A stretch of DNA of 64,000 bases from Zerene cesonia (taxonomy: Eukaryota; Arthropoda; Insecta; Lepidoptera; Pieridae): contig NC_052116.1 of NCBI RefSeq assembly GCF_012273895.1, forward strand, positions 5,022,001 through 5,086,000, read 5' to 3'. The notes beneath the pieces are model-generated. The model did not search any database, was not told the origin of the DNA, and worked only from the letters and a program-made list of their open reading frames with translations. Positions 35,690 to 48,824 of the stretch are shown one piece after another; position 1 is the stretch's first letter, and each line of letters opens with the position of its first letter. The translations under genes and the position numbers were made by a program.

Positions 35690-36012
35690 ATATGTGGGCA
35701 ACTGGTGAAATCTATACCAATCTATACCAAATAAATCGATGGTAAGCGAGCACCACCGCCCATGAACATTCACAGAGTTAATCGCTTAATCGAATGTTCT
35801 ACCTGCTTTTAAGAGGAAAGGGATAAGTAAAGGATTGACGACTGGAAAGAAGGAATAGAGGGTGAAGGTCACCCTTCAATCGAAATAGGAAACGGGCGTC
35901 CATCTTCCCCATTCACTACGAGTCACAGTGGCATGCCGGTTTTCTGTATGGGTGTGGTAAGTCCCCGGTGCGAGCTGGCCCAATTCGTGCCGAAGCGTGC
36001 TCGACTCATACA
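35690..36012 (+). repeat. Dispersed repeat, near-complete copy
   Basis: ATGGTAAGCGAGCACCACCG at the front. The end is GCGAGCTGGCCCAATTCGTG and CCGAAGCGTGCTCGACTC. This shows the full right end that is lacking at 24712. Confidence 0.7.
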
Positions 36013-36069
36013 TAAAATATAGGATAATTTTTTGTATTGTCAATTATTAAAAGAATAGATTTATTTTCA

Positions 36070-36215
36070 ACCACATCGCCACTGCTTGAAATGATGAAGA
36101 GAACATCCTGAGGAAACGGCATGTCCAAGAATCAAAACATGCCCTATCTGTAAACCTGCAGTTTGCTTGGCCAGCGTGGATTATTATGGCTTGAACACCA
36201 ATAGAAGGCCTCTAT
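36070..36215 (+). repeat. tRNA-derived SINE fragment
   Basis: ACATCCTGAGGAAACGGCAT and TGGCCAGCGTGGATTATTAT match the body of the common lepidopteran SINE also seen at 62957-63270. Confidence 0.55.
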
Positions 36216-37154
36216 CCCCGCAGTTATTATGATAATCTAAAAACTAGATAATACGCTTCGTTCACCTTTTAATTTTTCTTAGATGTTCACCACTACAGAA
36301 ATACAATCAAAAATCAAATTGTATTTCACAACGACGAAATTAGAATATCTGGAAAGAGCAATTTAACTAAGAGGCTTCATGCTAATTTCGTCTATAATCT
36401 GCTAGTGCTAAATCCTGTACGCTTTATGTGGAGATAAGGATGTTTCCGTATACCTAGAATGCAAATTAATGCATCAGAATTCTGCACATACGCTCGCCTG
36501 GTTGCCGACTAAACATTCCTTTTATAATCCAAGTGAACTTTTTCCACCGCAATTTAGTGAGACAACACGAAATTAAGTAAATAAGCATAAAATGTCGTAT
36601 AAAAAGCGGAAACTAATTTTAAAATCAAACATTTTTGCAATTGCATTTTCTTTACGAATGACATTAAGTTTTGTTGTACTATATTCAGTGTTTTGCCGAT
36701 TTAAGTATTTTCTTTTATTCCTCGTCAAGTATGATTTATTATGTAGAATTTATTTTCATTTCTAGTCATTAACCTGAATCCGTTTTTAAATATTACATAG
36801 AAAATCTAATGTTTGAGTACAATATCGTAACGCTATTGATGTTATCTTTTGTGTTTGATGGATAAGTAAGTTGAAATTGGAGACTTCAGTGAGTGAGAAT
36901 AATGGGTTTTCCCCTGTCTACCTACATTATATTACATATTATGAGTGCTCATATGTTTTTGAGTTGCTAGGGTGATTTATAAATGAACAATAAATGAAAA
37001 CTTATTATATAGTAAGACAATATTTATTCTTTACCCAAATTTTATCTGCGATATATAAATAAGTTGTTCAATAAATATTCAGATCGATTTTAAGGTGTTG
37101 ATTAAAGCATTCAATAGTTCAAAATTGTGACTTTATTATATTTTCTTCTTTTTA

Positions 37155-37408
37155 TGACATAGCGCTAGCAAGCTGGTGGCTCCCTTGATATATAGCGATC
37201 ACCAACGCCCGTGAACATTGCATGGGCTAGGACCTCTGCGTTGCCCGTTTTTAAGGGATAAGCGATACGGAAAAAAAGGAATGTCCTCGGAAGAATGACG
37301 AAAAAGAAATCGTCCTCCGGCTCCTCTACCCATCCTACGAATTCACATATCTTCATCTTCCCTGTTGCAAGCTTGCTGAATATGTGCCGAAGCATGCTCA
37401 ACTCTCAC
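37155..37408 (+). repeat. Dispersed repeat, degenerate copy
   Basis: GACATAGCGCTAGCAAGCTG, then ATCACCAACGCCCGTGAACA and TGTGCCGAAGCATGCTCAAC, aligning with the copy at 35690. Confidence 0.6.
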
Positions 37409-39224
37409 GTATCAAAATTAAAGATAATTATTCCATGTAATTCCTGACAAAATATGTATTATTATAACGTTACGAATTGTACCGACTTTAAATATTTAAG
37501 ATATTCATCAGCTATTTAATCACTTTTTGTGTTGAAAACATAAAACGATACAGCACGTTCAAAGAACAACTAATAAAATGAAATGTTGGAAAAATTTACC
37601 TCCCACTTAGCCGACTTGCGACCTCGGTTCATTACGGCCAGTGCACTGTTGACTTAGTAACTGACTCACTTACTCCAACCTTGTTAGTCTGTGAAGTTGC
37701 TTGTTCCGTCTTGAGAAATGCAAGTTGCGTTAGAATAATGTAAAATAGACTTAAAGAAACATTTTCGTTTCCGTATGACATGTAGGTGTGTTGGTACGAC
37801 TGTAGTGGTGTATTTAAAAATGCAATTAAGTCATTATTGTAGTAGCATTCATTAATGTTATATTTTCTTTGACGACGTTTTATTATTCCAAAATCAAAGT
37901 TAATGTAATAATTACAAGAAAAATGTAGTAATATTATATTCTCTCGTTTAACCAACATCGAAATAATCTATATTTAATGTTGGCGTGAAAGGTTTTTAAG
38001 GTTTTGCGCGAATCGTTCGGTTACAACTTGGAGGATTTTTTTGATTCCTCGAAGCGAATAACATAATTCAATCTAAGCTTTGCATTCATCAGAAATCTTT
38101 ATACATTGAAACTATCAATTAAAAATTACATATTTGAAAAACAAATAATTTGAGAAAAATAATACACAAAGTCAGTTTATTTAATGTACACACTGATGTA
38201 TTATGCAATATTAAAGGTCCCCAAGAATAATAAGCTAAGTTAATTAGAAGAGTAAAAGCATTTGTGGCGCCACAGGCGGCTAATGGGTTGCTATTATACA
38301 AATACATCTTCATTAGGATAGCTTGTTACGTTGCATGTAGCTTTTAGATTAGAATATTAAATTATATTTCTTTATTTATTTTATTTTGTATATTAATATA
38401 AATAATAATGACAGACATATTTGTGTTAACAACGTATCTAAAAAAAATCCCATTTCACTTCTGTTTCGAATTTGAATTTCGAACTATGGCATTTAGCATG
38501 TGTTCCCATCTGCAATTAAGCTTTTAGTCTTGGTCTTCCAATCAGCAAGGGTTTAAGTCAGCGCAAATGTACAAAATTGGCTGTAAAAGCGTCGTTAACA
38601 ATTTTCCATCCGCAGTGCTAAAAGTGTGGACTTGAGGTACATGCTATTAAGTAAGAGTCCGAATTAATTAACATGAGCACTTTAGTAAAGGGATTTATCA
38701 AATGTACAATTCCCGTAGGCAAACAATTTTGCTAATGAGTTTTGTAAGAGTTGGAGATAGCGGAAAATTTAAATGGCTTACTAAATTTTACTGAACGCGC
38801 CATTGTTTATCGTTTCCCAAAGGAACCAATTATTACATCGATTAATTTGATTCAGGTCACAAATATTGAAATATAAAAGCCTGCGTTTAGACTTTACTTA
38901 TGTATTTTAGACGAAGAATAATATTTTGTGTTTTATTATTATTGATGTCTTGTCTCACAACAGTAATAGTACTCTTTTTGCACATACAATTAATATAACT
39001 GTCACTGCACACATCGCATTTCATCTAAGTAGGATATTTAATAAAAAATCATTGTATAAAGACAATTGCTACCAAAACACAAGAGAAAGAAAATTAACCT
39101 AATTGCTTCAACTTTATCAATATAAGATAAGTTACTGAACATACACACATAACGTCTATATTATCTAGATCAATATTTAGAGCCACCAAAAATTACGTGT
39201 TTTTCGAGAGAGTTATTAGCTCCC

Positions 39225-39560
39225 CCTTCAAAGAGGGCATGGAATTTCTTGTAAGCTTGAAAAGAATTTTCACATTTTTTGCGGGCTATAAATTCATTTA
39301 TTAAATAATTAGTGGATTTAGATGATTCGTGAGTAATATGAGATGGCGTATGTAAAAAAGTCAGTTTACTCACTCTTCCCAAATCGTACCATAAGGTAAG
39401 GGTATAAACCCTTACCAAAGATTTATCGTCAACCCTTTCCTTTCCCTTACCCCTTAAAAGAAGGCAATGCATTTGCAAAGGCCTTTCCTCTGCATATCAT
39501 ATTCATGGGCGGTAGTGATCGTTAACTATCAGAGTAATCACAGTTGCCCACGGTAACCGC
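39225..39560 (-). repeat. Dispersed repeat, inverted degenerate copy
   Basis: Contains CCTTTCCTTTCCCTTACCCC and ATTCATGGGCGGTAGTGATC, the reverse orientation of the copy at 24446. Confidence 0.55.
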
Positions 39561-39868
39561 TGTCGCTTGTAGATGTTTTATTATAATTTGTGCGTTTATA
39601 ATATTATTTTTTGTTTTTCAAAAACATCCCGGGGGAAGTAATTTCACGCCAACATTAATTTGCTTTTGTATTGGCCCTTATCTGCAATATCAACGCAAAC
39701 AATAAGAATCAATTTTCTTAAGAGGTTTGTTTAATTAATGGATCAAAAACAAAAGGATAATCCTTTGGACTAGTGACTTATGAAATTGTTAGAACACCTC
39801 TCTTTACAAAGGAAAATAATGAATATTTTAATTTTCGCTGAATAAATTACATAATCTAGAGTTTAGAT

Positions 39869-40868
39869 NNNNNNNNNNNNNNNNNNNNNNNNNNNNNNNN
39901 NNNNNNNNNNNNNNNNNNNNNNNNNNNNNNNNNNNNNNNNNNNNNNNNNNNNNNNNNNNNNNNNNNNNNNNNNNNNNNNNNNNNNNNNNNNNNNNNNNNN
40001 NNNNNNNNNNNNNNNNNNNNNNNNNNNNNNNNNNNNNNNNNNNNNNNNNNNNNNNNNNNNNNNNNNNNNNNNNNNNNNNNNNNNNNNNNNNNNNNNNNNN
40101 NNNNNNNNNNNNNNNNNNNNNNNNNNNNNNNNNNNNNNNNNNNNNNNNNNNNNNNNNNNNNNNNNNNNNNNNNNNNNNNNNNNNNNNNNNNNNNNNNNNN
40201 NNNNNNNNNNNNNNNNNNNNNNNNNNNNNNNNNNNNNNNNNNNNNNNNNNNNNNNNNNNNNNNNNNNNNNNNNNNNNNNNNNNNNNNNNNNNNNNNNNNN
40301 NNNNNNNNNNNNNNNNNNNNNNNNNNNNNNNNNNNNNNNNNNNNNNNNNNNNNNNNNNNNNNNNNNNNNNNNNNNNNNNNNNNNNNNNNNNNNNNNNNNN
40401 NNNNNNNNNNNNNNNNNNNNNNNNNNNNNNNNNNNNNNNNNNNNNNNNNNNNNNNNNNNNNNNNNNNNNNNNNNNNNNNNNNNNNNNNNNNNNNNNNNNN
40501 NNNNNNNNNNNNNNNNNNNNNNNNNNNNNNNNNNNNNNNNNNNNNNNNNNNNNNNNNNNNNNNNNNNNNNNNNNNNNNNNNNNNNNNNNNNNNNNNNNNN
40601 NNNNNNNNNNNNNNNNNNNNNNNNNNNNNNNNNNNNNNNNNNNNNNNNNNNNNNNNNNNNNNNNNNNNNNNNNNNNNNNNNNNNNNNNNNNNNNNNNNNN
40701 NNNNNNNNNNNNNNNNNNNNNNNNNNNNNNNNNNNNNNNNNNNNNNNNNNNNNNNNNNNNNNNNNNNNNNNNNNNNNNNNNNNNNNNNNNNNNNNNNNNN
40801 NNNNNNNNNNNNNNNNNNNNNNNNNNNNNNNNNNNNNNNNNNNNNNNNNNNNNNNNNNNNNNNNNNNN
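39869..40868. other. Assembly gap (1000 N)
   Basis: Exactly 1000 N. The sequence resuming at 40869 is the right end of the same transposon family that flanks the first gap. Confidence 0.99.
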
Positions 40869-41353
40869 GAACTTGGAGACATTGTTTATAATTATGCTTT
40901 AAACAACTTCACAGAAATTCAGCTTGTTGGGACTTTATGTAACTTCGAATGTCTAAATTGACCGGACTAATAATATAACAACTCTAGATGTATATACGTG
41001 GCGTACTCATGCATATTATGACGATAACAACTTTTATAACTTTTTGAATCGTTATATCTCAGAAACGGTGGCTCGTAAGAAAAAAAGTATTGGTACATTT
41101 TTTATAGATAATTTTATGATCTACAATTTTTGTCTGACGTACTTTTATGATAAAACTTACCGTTTTGCTGAAAATCGCGAAAAACTCATTTTTTTGACCT
41201 TTGACCTTGAATAAAATTTTTTCCTTAAACGGGAATGATGGGGAACTTGGAGACATTGTTTATAATTATGTTTTGAACAACTTCACAGAAATTCAGCTTG
41301 TTGGGACTTTATGTAACTTCACCCTCATTTTTTGGTCTAAATTGACCGGACTA
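40869..41353. mobile_element. Two right ends of the gap-flanking transposon family, probably nested
   Basis: One right end finishes at 40967 (short form, CTTCGAATGTCTAAATTGAC) followed by TA. A second, long-form end finishes at 41351 (CACCCTCATTTTTTGGTC) followed by TA. Both are in the same orientation, and both share GAACTTGGAGACATTGTTTA before the terminal repeat. No left end is visible between them. The simplest reading is one element inserted in another, with both left ends lost in the gap. Confidence 0.65.
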
Positions 41354-42649
41354 ATAATGCGTGACCTTTTATAATTATGAACGGGAGATTAAGGTCCTGA
41401 CAATGGACGCAGCAGTAATTTATTAGGGACTCTATAAAGGGGTCAGCCCATTTTTATTGTTTTTTTTTATTAGAAAATATAACATGTTTTCGTACCAATG
41501 TCGTTTTTATTCACCGTGCCATTCTAAAATATGAAAATTGTAATGGCACATATGCTATTTTAATGTACGAAAAAGTACCCACATAATGTTTCATTCTGTA
41601 TTTGGGTGAATAATTTATTTTCAAATTTCTTTATTAAACATATGTGTTTTTTTATGGCTTTTATATTTTATTTTTTTTTAATCATTTATTTAGAGAGCTT
41701 TTAAACTATTGTTTATGTCAGCCCCATAGAAACAAAAAAAATCTATAAACTTAATTTAAGATTAAAATAAAAAAAAATAAAAAGAGATTAAAATTAGACG
41801 CGTTATAAAGAGTCTTCATATATTCAGGAATTCGCAAATACTGGATACAGGACCTCAATACTACTTAACAAATCACGCTATTTCTACTCTATCAAACAGC
41901 AGAAATTATATTCTTAGCGCAGCAACAACATTCTATAAAACGTGGGACGATCCAGCCCATCCTCGAAATACATAAGTTTTACTCATCTAAACTAACTACA
42001 TATGCAATTCTCAAGATACACAACACAACAGGCACACTGGAACAGTCTGGAGAAGGCCTTCACCCTTGTTAAAAGTGGTTCTCACTCAGGTTTGTTGTGT
42101 AAAATAGTAATAGTCTCTTTTTTCTTTTTGTAATAGTATGTATTTAGCATGTAGCATCATTGTGATGTAAGTGGACTTAATGTTTTATTTATTTATACGT
42201 TATATGTATTTTTAAACTCAAATACCATATTGCAATATAATATAATAATATGCCACCCAATGCTATAAAATCCGTCAGTTATACTTTTATTAATTTTGGT
42301 GAAATTTGATTTCAAATTTTATATATTTTCAAATTTGATCTTTAAAATAGGTTGAGAAAGACGCTTGAACTTGGGAATTCATAATACGTCATATAAATGA
42401 TGATCAGCTCATATAAAACATCATTAAGTACTCGCATTAGTGTGAACAATAAGCGAATCGTAGCAGTTGATACACAAGGACCAGAATGCTATAAGCCCTC
42501 GTAACATGGAAATATACTTTTTGACATAGGGGACAAAACAGCAACTCATTGTTGTGGTTATATTACCCACGTCATTCGCCATCCATTGATGGAACTGCTC
42601 CACAGAATCATTAAAAATGCTAATAACTATGTATATTAAAATCCCTTAT

Positions 42650-42835
42650 ATATATGAAATTCTCGTGTCACAATTTTAGTCACCAATCTCCTCCGAAACG
42701 GCCGGACCGATTCTTATGAAATTTTGTGTGCATATCGGTTAGGTCTGAGAATCGGCCAATATCTAATTTTTATATCCCTAAATGGTAAGAATAAAGCAGA
42801 ACAGCGTTGGCCGGGTCAGCTAGTGAGTATATAAA
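42650..42835 (-). repeat. LINE 3'-end fragment (RTE-like), inverted
   Basis: It begins TATATATGAAATTCTCGTGT and ends GCGTTGGCCGGGTCAGCTAG, the reverse complement of the layout at 48825-49010. Confidence 0.7.
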
Positions 42836-42869
42836 ATCTGTAGGTTCCATTAAAAATGTTTTGATATCC

Positions 42870-42930
42870 GTTAGCTAGTTAGTATGAATATACTAACTAG
42901 CTAACCCAATTATTGAATAATAATTGGGTT
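42870..42930. repeat. Two consecutive perfect hairpins sharing a GAAT loop
   Basis: Hairpin 1: 16-base arms 42870-42885 and 42890-42905, loop GAAT. Hairpin 2: 12-base arms 42903-42914 and 42919-42930, loop GAAT. They overlap by three bases. Confidence 0.85.
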
Positions 42931-44687
42931 TTAAATGTGTGGTCTACGCACGCCATTCATTAAAATTCAAATTTTAAGTTTCATAATATTAACTAACGCA
43001 TTCTAGAGTATTTCTATGAATATAACAAAAGTGGAGCGCCCAGTTATTAAAGACGGTATGGTGCTAATATTCTAGTGGCTTATATTGTTGGTTTAATTAC
43101 AAGGAAAAATTCCGAGGCTGATATTACGCCTGCATATTGTAGAGGCTCGTAAAAGTTTACAACACAAGCTTTATTACTGCCGCCATGTTCTTTCTGTGAC
43201 TGCACCATATTGTGGGTAAGCGAGGAGTGCATAATATTATGATGAGGTTAAGAGAAAAGGTGCACGAAAAGATTTGCTTCTTATTAACATGAATGAGTAT
43301 TGTAATTTGTACTCATAAGTTTGTTAAAGTATTGAACCGACTTTAAAAAGAAGGACTTATATATTTTGTACTCATTATTTTTATTTCATAGCTGGTGTCT
43401 GCCATTTAAATTTGGTATAGTTCTGAGAGTTAGAAAGCGGCTTAAATTTTTGTTCAAAATAATTATTTATAAGTCTAAACTCAGGTCCCTTGAAGTTTTA
43501 TCTGGTAGCTCAAAGTAGTCTTAAAATTTAACTTTATAAAACGGCAACGATTTGCCGGTAACAATTACATGTTAATAGTCATAAACATTTTTTTCTGACG
43601 AATTAGTATGAAATCTGAACACGAACAACAACATGCATCGTCAAATTTATAACAATTGTTAAATGTTAACGGATTATATTATATTATATGTTTAGTTGAA
43701 AACTACATAATTATTTGTTACGATAAAGTGGCCACCTGAGATTTTAAAATGGAACCAAATGGAACCAACGATATTCTATCAAACACAAAAATAATCACGT
43801 CATTCGATTTTTAAGCCACGGAATTGTCGAATAACAAAACAATCCAGAAAAGTACAACCCAATTTTGGTAACGTCTGAATCAGAAAAGCGAGTTCAGAAC
43901 TTTCTAAATTATTGTCGAATATAAATTAAATTCATATACTAACAACTATTTAACATTGTAATAATTACCTACAAAACATTCAGAAATACATTATAATCTA
44001 ACTAGGGTAATTAAACTAACTGACAGGGATTTAGTTTACCCAAGAGCTTGACTCCGAAAACTATTCAGTTGAAAATATGAAATAACTGAAGCAAACAGCG
44101 TATTTTCACTAATGGGGATATATCATTGAAGCACAAGTAATAAACTCTATTTCAGAATGAGAGTTCAGGCGTTTTGTGGGAATATGTAATCAGAAATCTT
44201 GTCAATGTCAGTAATATTCAAGACTGTAATACTAATGAAGTGGTTTTGTTAATTACAACGCCTCTAATTAAAGTCGTTTTAAGGTAACTTTCCGAAATAT
44301 GGTTACGTGTTCTTGTTATACTAAATATAAACAATTACTAGAGAAGATTTTGCCAGATCTCTTAAGGTTTTTTTAGTATTTAAATTGACGGTTACTTTTA
44401 TGCAATTAATACCATACTCACTGTGAAATAAATGTTATGTAGAGGGCATAAAAGGTTCACTTGCAAATTAAAATTTCCTTATGCGGATCATCATATTATA
44501 ATGTCTTTTTCTAATATTATATTCAGAATTTGTAGAATGTTAATGGTCCCTCTTAATAGTAACAGTATTGCGTTTATCAGTTGTATGGAAATTATTATAT
44601 TGCGTTTGATACAAAATTCTTTTCAAATAGCGTCAAACCTACAACTTGACTTAAAACAACCAAAAAAATGCTGAGACCCTATATTGT

Positions 44688-45025
44688 GGGAGTCGAGCAT
44701 GATTCGGCACGAATTAGGCCAGCTCGCACCAGGGAAGTACCACACCTCCACACAAAACCGGCGTGAAATAATAACATGCTATTGTGTTTAGTTCGGTGAG
44801 TGGGGGAGCCGCAGCCGCCTTTTCCTGACCCTTCCTTGTCCATACCTTCTTTCCAGTTATCAATCCTTTCCTTATCCCTTATTCTTAAAAGCGGGCAGCG
44901 CAATCGCAGAGGCGCTACCTCTGCGTATGTACATGGGTGGTGGTGATCGCCCATTATCAGCGAACTGGCGAACTGGCTGGCGAACCACCAGCTTAGTTGC
45001 CCACTATGACATAAAAAAACACACA
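44688..45025 (-). repeat. Dispersed repeat, inverted near-complete copy
   Basis: Starts GAGTCGAGCATGATTCGGCA, passes GGTGGTGATCGCCCATTATC and ends TTAGTTGCCCACTATGACAT. It is the reverse orientation of 35690-36012 and runs its full length. Confidence 0.75.
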
Positions 45026-46292
45026 ACATATGACAAAACAAAACACAATTAATTTTTATTGTATTTTTGAGTAAAAAATAAATATTTTATTATTTTACGA
45101 AAAGGAAAAATCGTTGTCCTCTTTATGATGTTTTATCTACTTGAATAATTTGATATTCTCACCGATTTGACAAGGTTGTGCGATATTCTAATATGAAGTA
45201 TTTATAAACAACTAGAGGTCCACTCCTTCCCTCATCGTACGTTTTTTCCTTATAATTTTACAGAAACGTTAAAAAAAAAATAGACGAATTGATCCAGTAT
45301 ACTCGAGCTTTACGTTTAGCAACACATTAAGCGATTTATTTTTTATTTAGGTAGATTATTATTATGATTGTTGGTGCATAAAATATAGGAAAGTCTGCAT
45401 CACAGTAGACTTTCGTTGCAAAATGGAATTGCAGTATTAGACTGTGTTGGAAAACTTGGACAATTATATAAGTTTGGCGTGACCCTGCGGCCACACTGAG
45501 TAACATGCAATTGAGAAACTTTATCTGGAATTGAAGTGTGGATTTCGAACTTTGATCAAATTATGTAATAAGCGCTTTGAGTAAAACACTGAAACTATAA
45601 GTAGGTCGGTGAATATAAAGAAATTGTAATCCCTCAGGATTATCGTTCGGTTTCGACGACAAGAGCAGTTGCTAAACAGGTCCTTCATTAATCACTTATT
45701 TTATTGTTTTTGTAAGGAACGTTATAATATCCAACATACAAGTGGAACGCCGTTCTTCCAGTTACCGCAAGAAACATTTCTATTTATTTATATATAATAG
45801 ATAATCTATCTTCCTATCGCATCTTTTGCCACTCTGGAATTAGTACTGCTTTAAGACGCCATTGTAACACCCCCGTAAAATTCTGACAACTTTTTAAGTT
45901 ATCTGAATTAAAAGTGTTGGATAAATTATAATATTGAAAAAAAGCGAGAGTACGTCCTTTCACTCGCGGTTAACATTTTCTGAGCAATCAAGAATGATGC
46001 TGAAAATGTTTTTTAAATATAGTACAACCATGTGTTATCACGTAGTATTCCTAGTAATATGTAGACGCAACTCCTTATTTAAATTTGTTGCGAAACGAGT
46101 CATCATAATAATCATCATCATCATTAGCCCATGTTCACACCGCAAAGACTACTGTTGTTTGGCAAAATTTGGCAAAGACAAAATCTTATCCCACTCTATG
46201 TATGACAACGTCTAATAATGTTTGCTTTTATTTATTTCCTCTTAAAATATGCGATAAAGAATTAAATAAAATATTTTATGCGGTAACAGTAG

Positions 46293-46378
46293 AAAATTAA
46301 AAAAGTTGAGAAATTTTGAAATTTTTAGTTTTATAGCATTTCAATGCTATAAAACTAAAAGTTAAAATTAAAAAAGTT
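46293..46378. mobile_element. Short hairpin-tailed insertion with 15-bp target duplication (copy B)
   Basis: AAAATTAAAAAAGTT occurs exactly at 46293-46307 and 46364-46378, bracketing a 56-base insert. The insert is largely a palindrome centred on 46341: AGTTTTATAGCATT, TC, AATGCTATAAAACT. The tail matches the insertions at 61546 and 63891. Confidence 0.7.
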
Positions 46379-47944
46379 TTTTTTCTTTTGAGGTCTTATT
46401 AAAAATGCAACGTTTTTAATTACTGAAGTATGTTTTTTTAACAATTATATATAAAACTCTATATTAAACACACAATTAATTAGAGTTCGCATTCAAATAT
46501 CCTACCAGTATTAACTCTATTTCCAAAGAGTATAAACGGAGTTAAACATTTCGAAATAACGTGATTAAAAATAGCGAGTCAGTATTTTAAATACAAGCTT
46601 GATTAATTTTATTTCATGTATTTAAATTTTATAAGAGTTCAAATGTATAGTTTAAATTTTCTATAGGCATTATTCAGTAATTGCTGTGATGTTATGTGAT
46701 CCTAGATTGTTCAAAAGATAGTAATTAAAGACGCTAGTGGTAAGTTCAAGCAAGTTAAAATGTATTTCGTATCGGACAATATCTCGGGTCGAATGATTGG
46801 CATTCCAATTTAGTTCGAATTGCAGATATAAGCGACCGGGGAATGCGTCTAGGAGACAAAATGTGTCGTCTATCTTAACTAACAGTTAAATGAATTGTTT
46901 TATTTTCCACTGTAAAATAGAAAATAGTACTAAATAAGACGCTCTGAAGAAAAATGTTTCCACGTTACAACGAGTTTTAAATAGATGAGGGTTGTGCAAG
47001 TTAAATATGGAAGAAAGGTGACTATTTATTGAAGGCAGTTTATTGAATTAAAACAAAGGGTGGATACTATTTTGTACAAAGACATATAAAATATCATATT
47101 CTAAAATTAATAGCGACATAATTAACTATTGTATGTATATTGCTTGTGTTTTTAATTATTAACTAAAATTGGGAATCTTCCACATTTACCTACAAACGTT
47201 CTGATTATCTTAAGAAGAAATAAAACAATTACTAGTTAAAAAGTTGGTTGCATTTTAACATTTTATTACTGAAAGATTCTTTCCTACGTTGTTTTAAATA
47301 TCATGCCACATTAGAACAAAATTGAATACCTACAAGGGATTTTGTGCTTTGTGAGAAAATAAGCGTCATGAAAATAGAACAAACTATATTAAACATTATC
47401 ACAACAATATGAAAGGTGTATTACAATAATCATAACACACCATTTTGTAAGACAGTAAGTAGTACGGACCGCGGACTTATTACGACCATTTATTTCCGAG
47501 AAAAACGGGGCAACATAAATTACAGCTGTGTCTTCCAAAGCAAAAACATAATTAATGTAACATTGTTTGTAATCAGAGAGTTAAGTGGTACGGCACCAGA
47601 TGCGTGTAACACGCCTCCTCTAAACATGATCTGAATGAGAGAACTATGAAGTTGCAATTTTAGCCTGATTGGTAATTACGTACTTTGGACTACAATATTC
47701 TGTCTTCATGTGGTTTTTGTGCTTACAGATTTGTTATCATTATTTGTATAGGGGATAGTTTAAAGTTATATACATTTAATATATCGATTTAGTATCTTTC
47801 TTGCTTCAACATTATGAAGGCTTCAATTACTTAATTTACAAACGTATCGAAGAACGATGACTATAATGTAATTGTAAATAAAACGAAAGTACATCCTTTT
47901 GTATTTGAAATTAGAATCCGCTTTTATCTGTGGATTAAATAAAG

Positions 47945-47994
47945 GATCGGGTTTTTGATAAAATACGTTGGAATGTTTTATCAAAAACCCGATC
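47945..47994. repeat. Perfect 19-bp inverted repeat with 12-base loop
   Basis: GATCGGGTTTTTGATAAAA (47945-47963) and its exact complement (47976-47994) around a 12-base loop. It could be a MITE remnant or a cruciform. Confidence 0.85.
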
Positions 47995-48824
47995 TTTTTT
48001 CTTAAAATGTAAACACACAGATTCTCTACAATCTATGTAAAAAAATGTGCCTTCACATAGAAGTCTCCCATATAGTACGATTGAATAGGCAACTAACATC
48101 CAACGTGCTTTTATTTCAATCCATGGATTCGATCTCCGGAATTACAGCAGTTTGGAGGGATAAGTGCCGTCATATGTCACAGAGACATGTTCCCCGAGCA
48201 AAAAACCGAAGAGGACCCTTGTTTATGACGTACCACAATGTGACTTCACTAATTTATGATTCTATAGATTAACCTTTACCCTTTGTATTCTTTCCCTTGT
48301 CATTCTAAGCAGACATTTTATAAAAAACAACGGATATACATTTCGTGACATTGAATCCTGCGTTTGGATTTCGATTATTCGTATTTGCATTGTATCGCAA
48401 AACAAACGGATGGAAGTGATATTTTCTTTGTGCGGTACCAAGAAAAACAATCTGTAGGCAGTGCGAGGGTATTAGGAAAATAGAAGTGCAAAAACAATGC
48501 CCTTTTTCGCAATATTTTTGTATCAATGGGGACTAGAATGGTTTTTAAGTGAAAACCGTTTTAATGACTGTATAATGAGACTTCCTATTCCCGAGCCTGA
48601 CCTACTACACATTCAATGCGGTCTGATGAAGCATTATGAATGCGAAATATGGCGCTTTTCATACAAGTCACTTTTATATTAAGTGCGAATTGGTTTTTAC
48701 ACGGAACAATTGAGTAAAGCACAATTGCAAAATTTAATTGAAATGATTTTATACTTGTCGTAAAGGAATAATTTGGTTTTTATTAATATAATTGTCTGCG
48801 ACCTTATACTATTATATAATCTAC

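Larger units (their letters stand above)
33710..39868. other. Gene-poor stretch: intron or intergenic
   Basis: Apart from the repeats listed separately (35690-36215, 37155-37408, 39225-39560) I find no exon, RNA gene or promoter that I can support. The open frames are short and mostly within repeats. Confidence 0.4.
41354..46292. other. Gene-poor stretch with repeats
   Basis: It contains an inverted LINE fragment (42650-42835), twin hairpins (42870-42930) and an inverted dispersed repeat (44688-45025). Elsewhere there are no supportable exons. A short ATC/ATA-rich run lies near 46098-46125. Confidence 0.4.

Noticed and set aside
39863..40882. Long open frame through the second N run
   Set aside because: Artefact of the 1000-N placeholder.
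44679..45041. 120-codon minus-strand frame
   Set aside because: It lies entirely within a dispersed repeat.
47416..48682. Several 60-75 codon frames
   Set aside because: No splice sites, no recognisable motifs and AT-driven composition.
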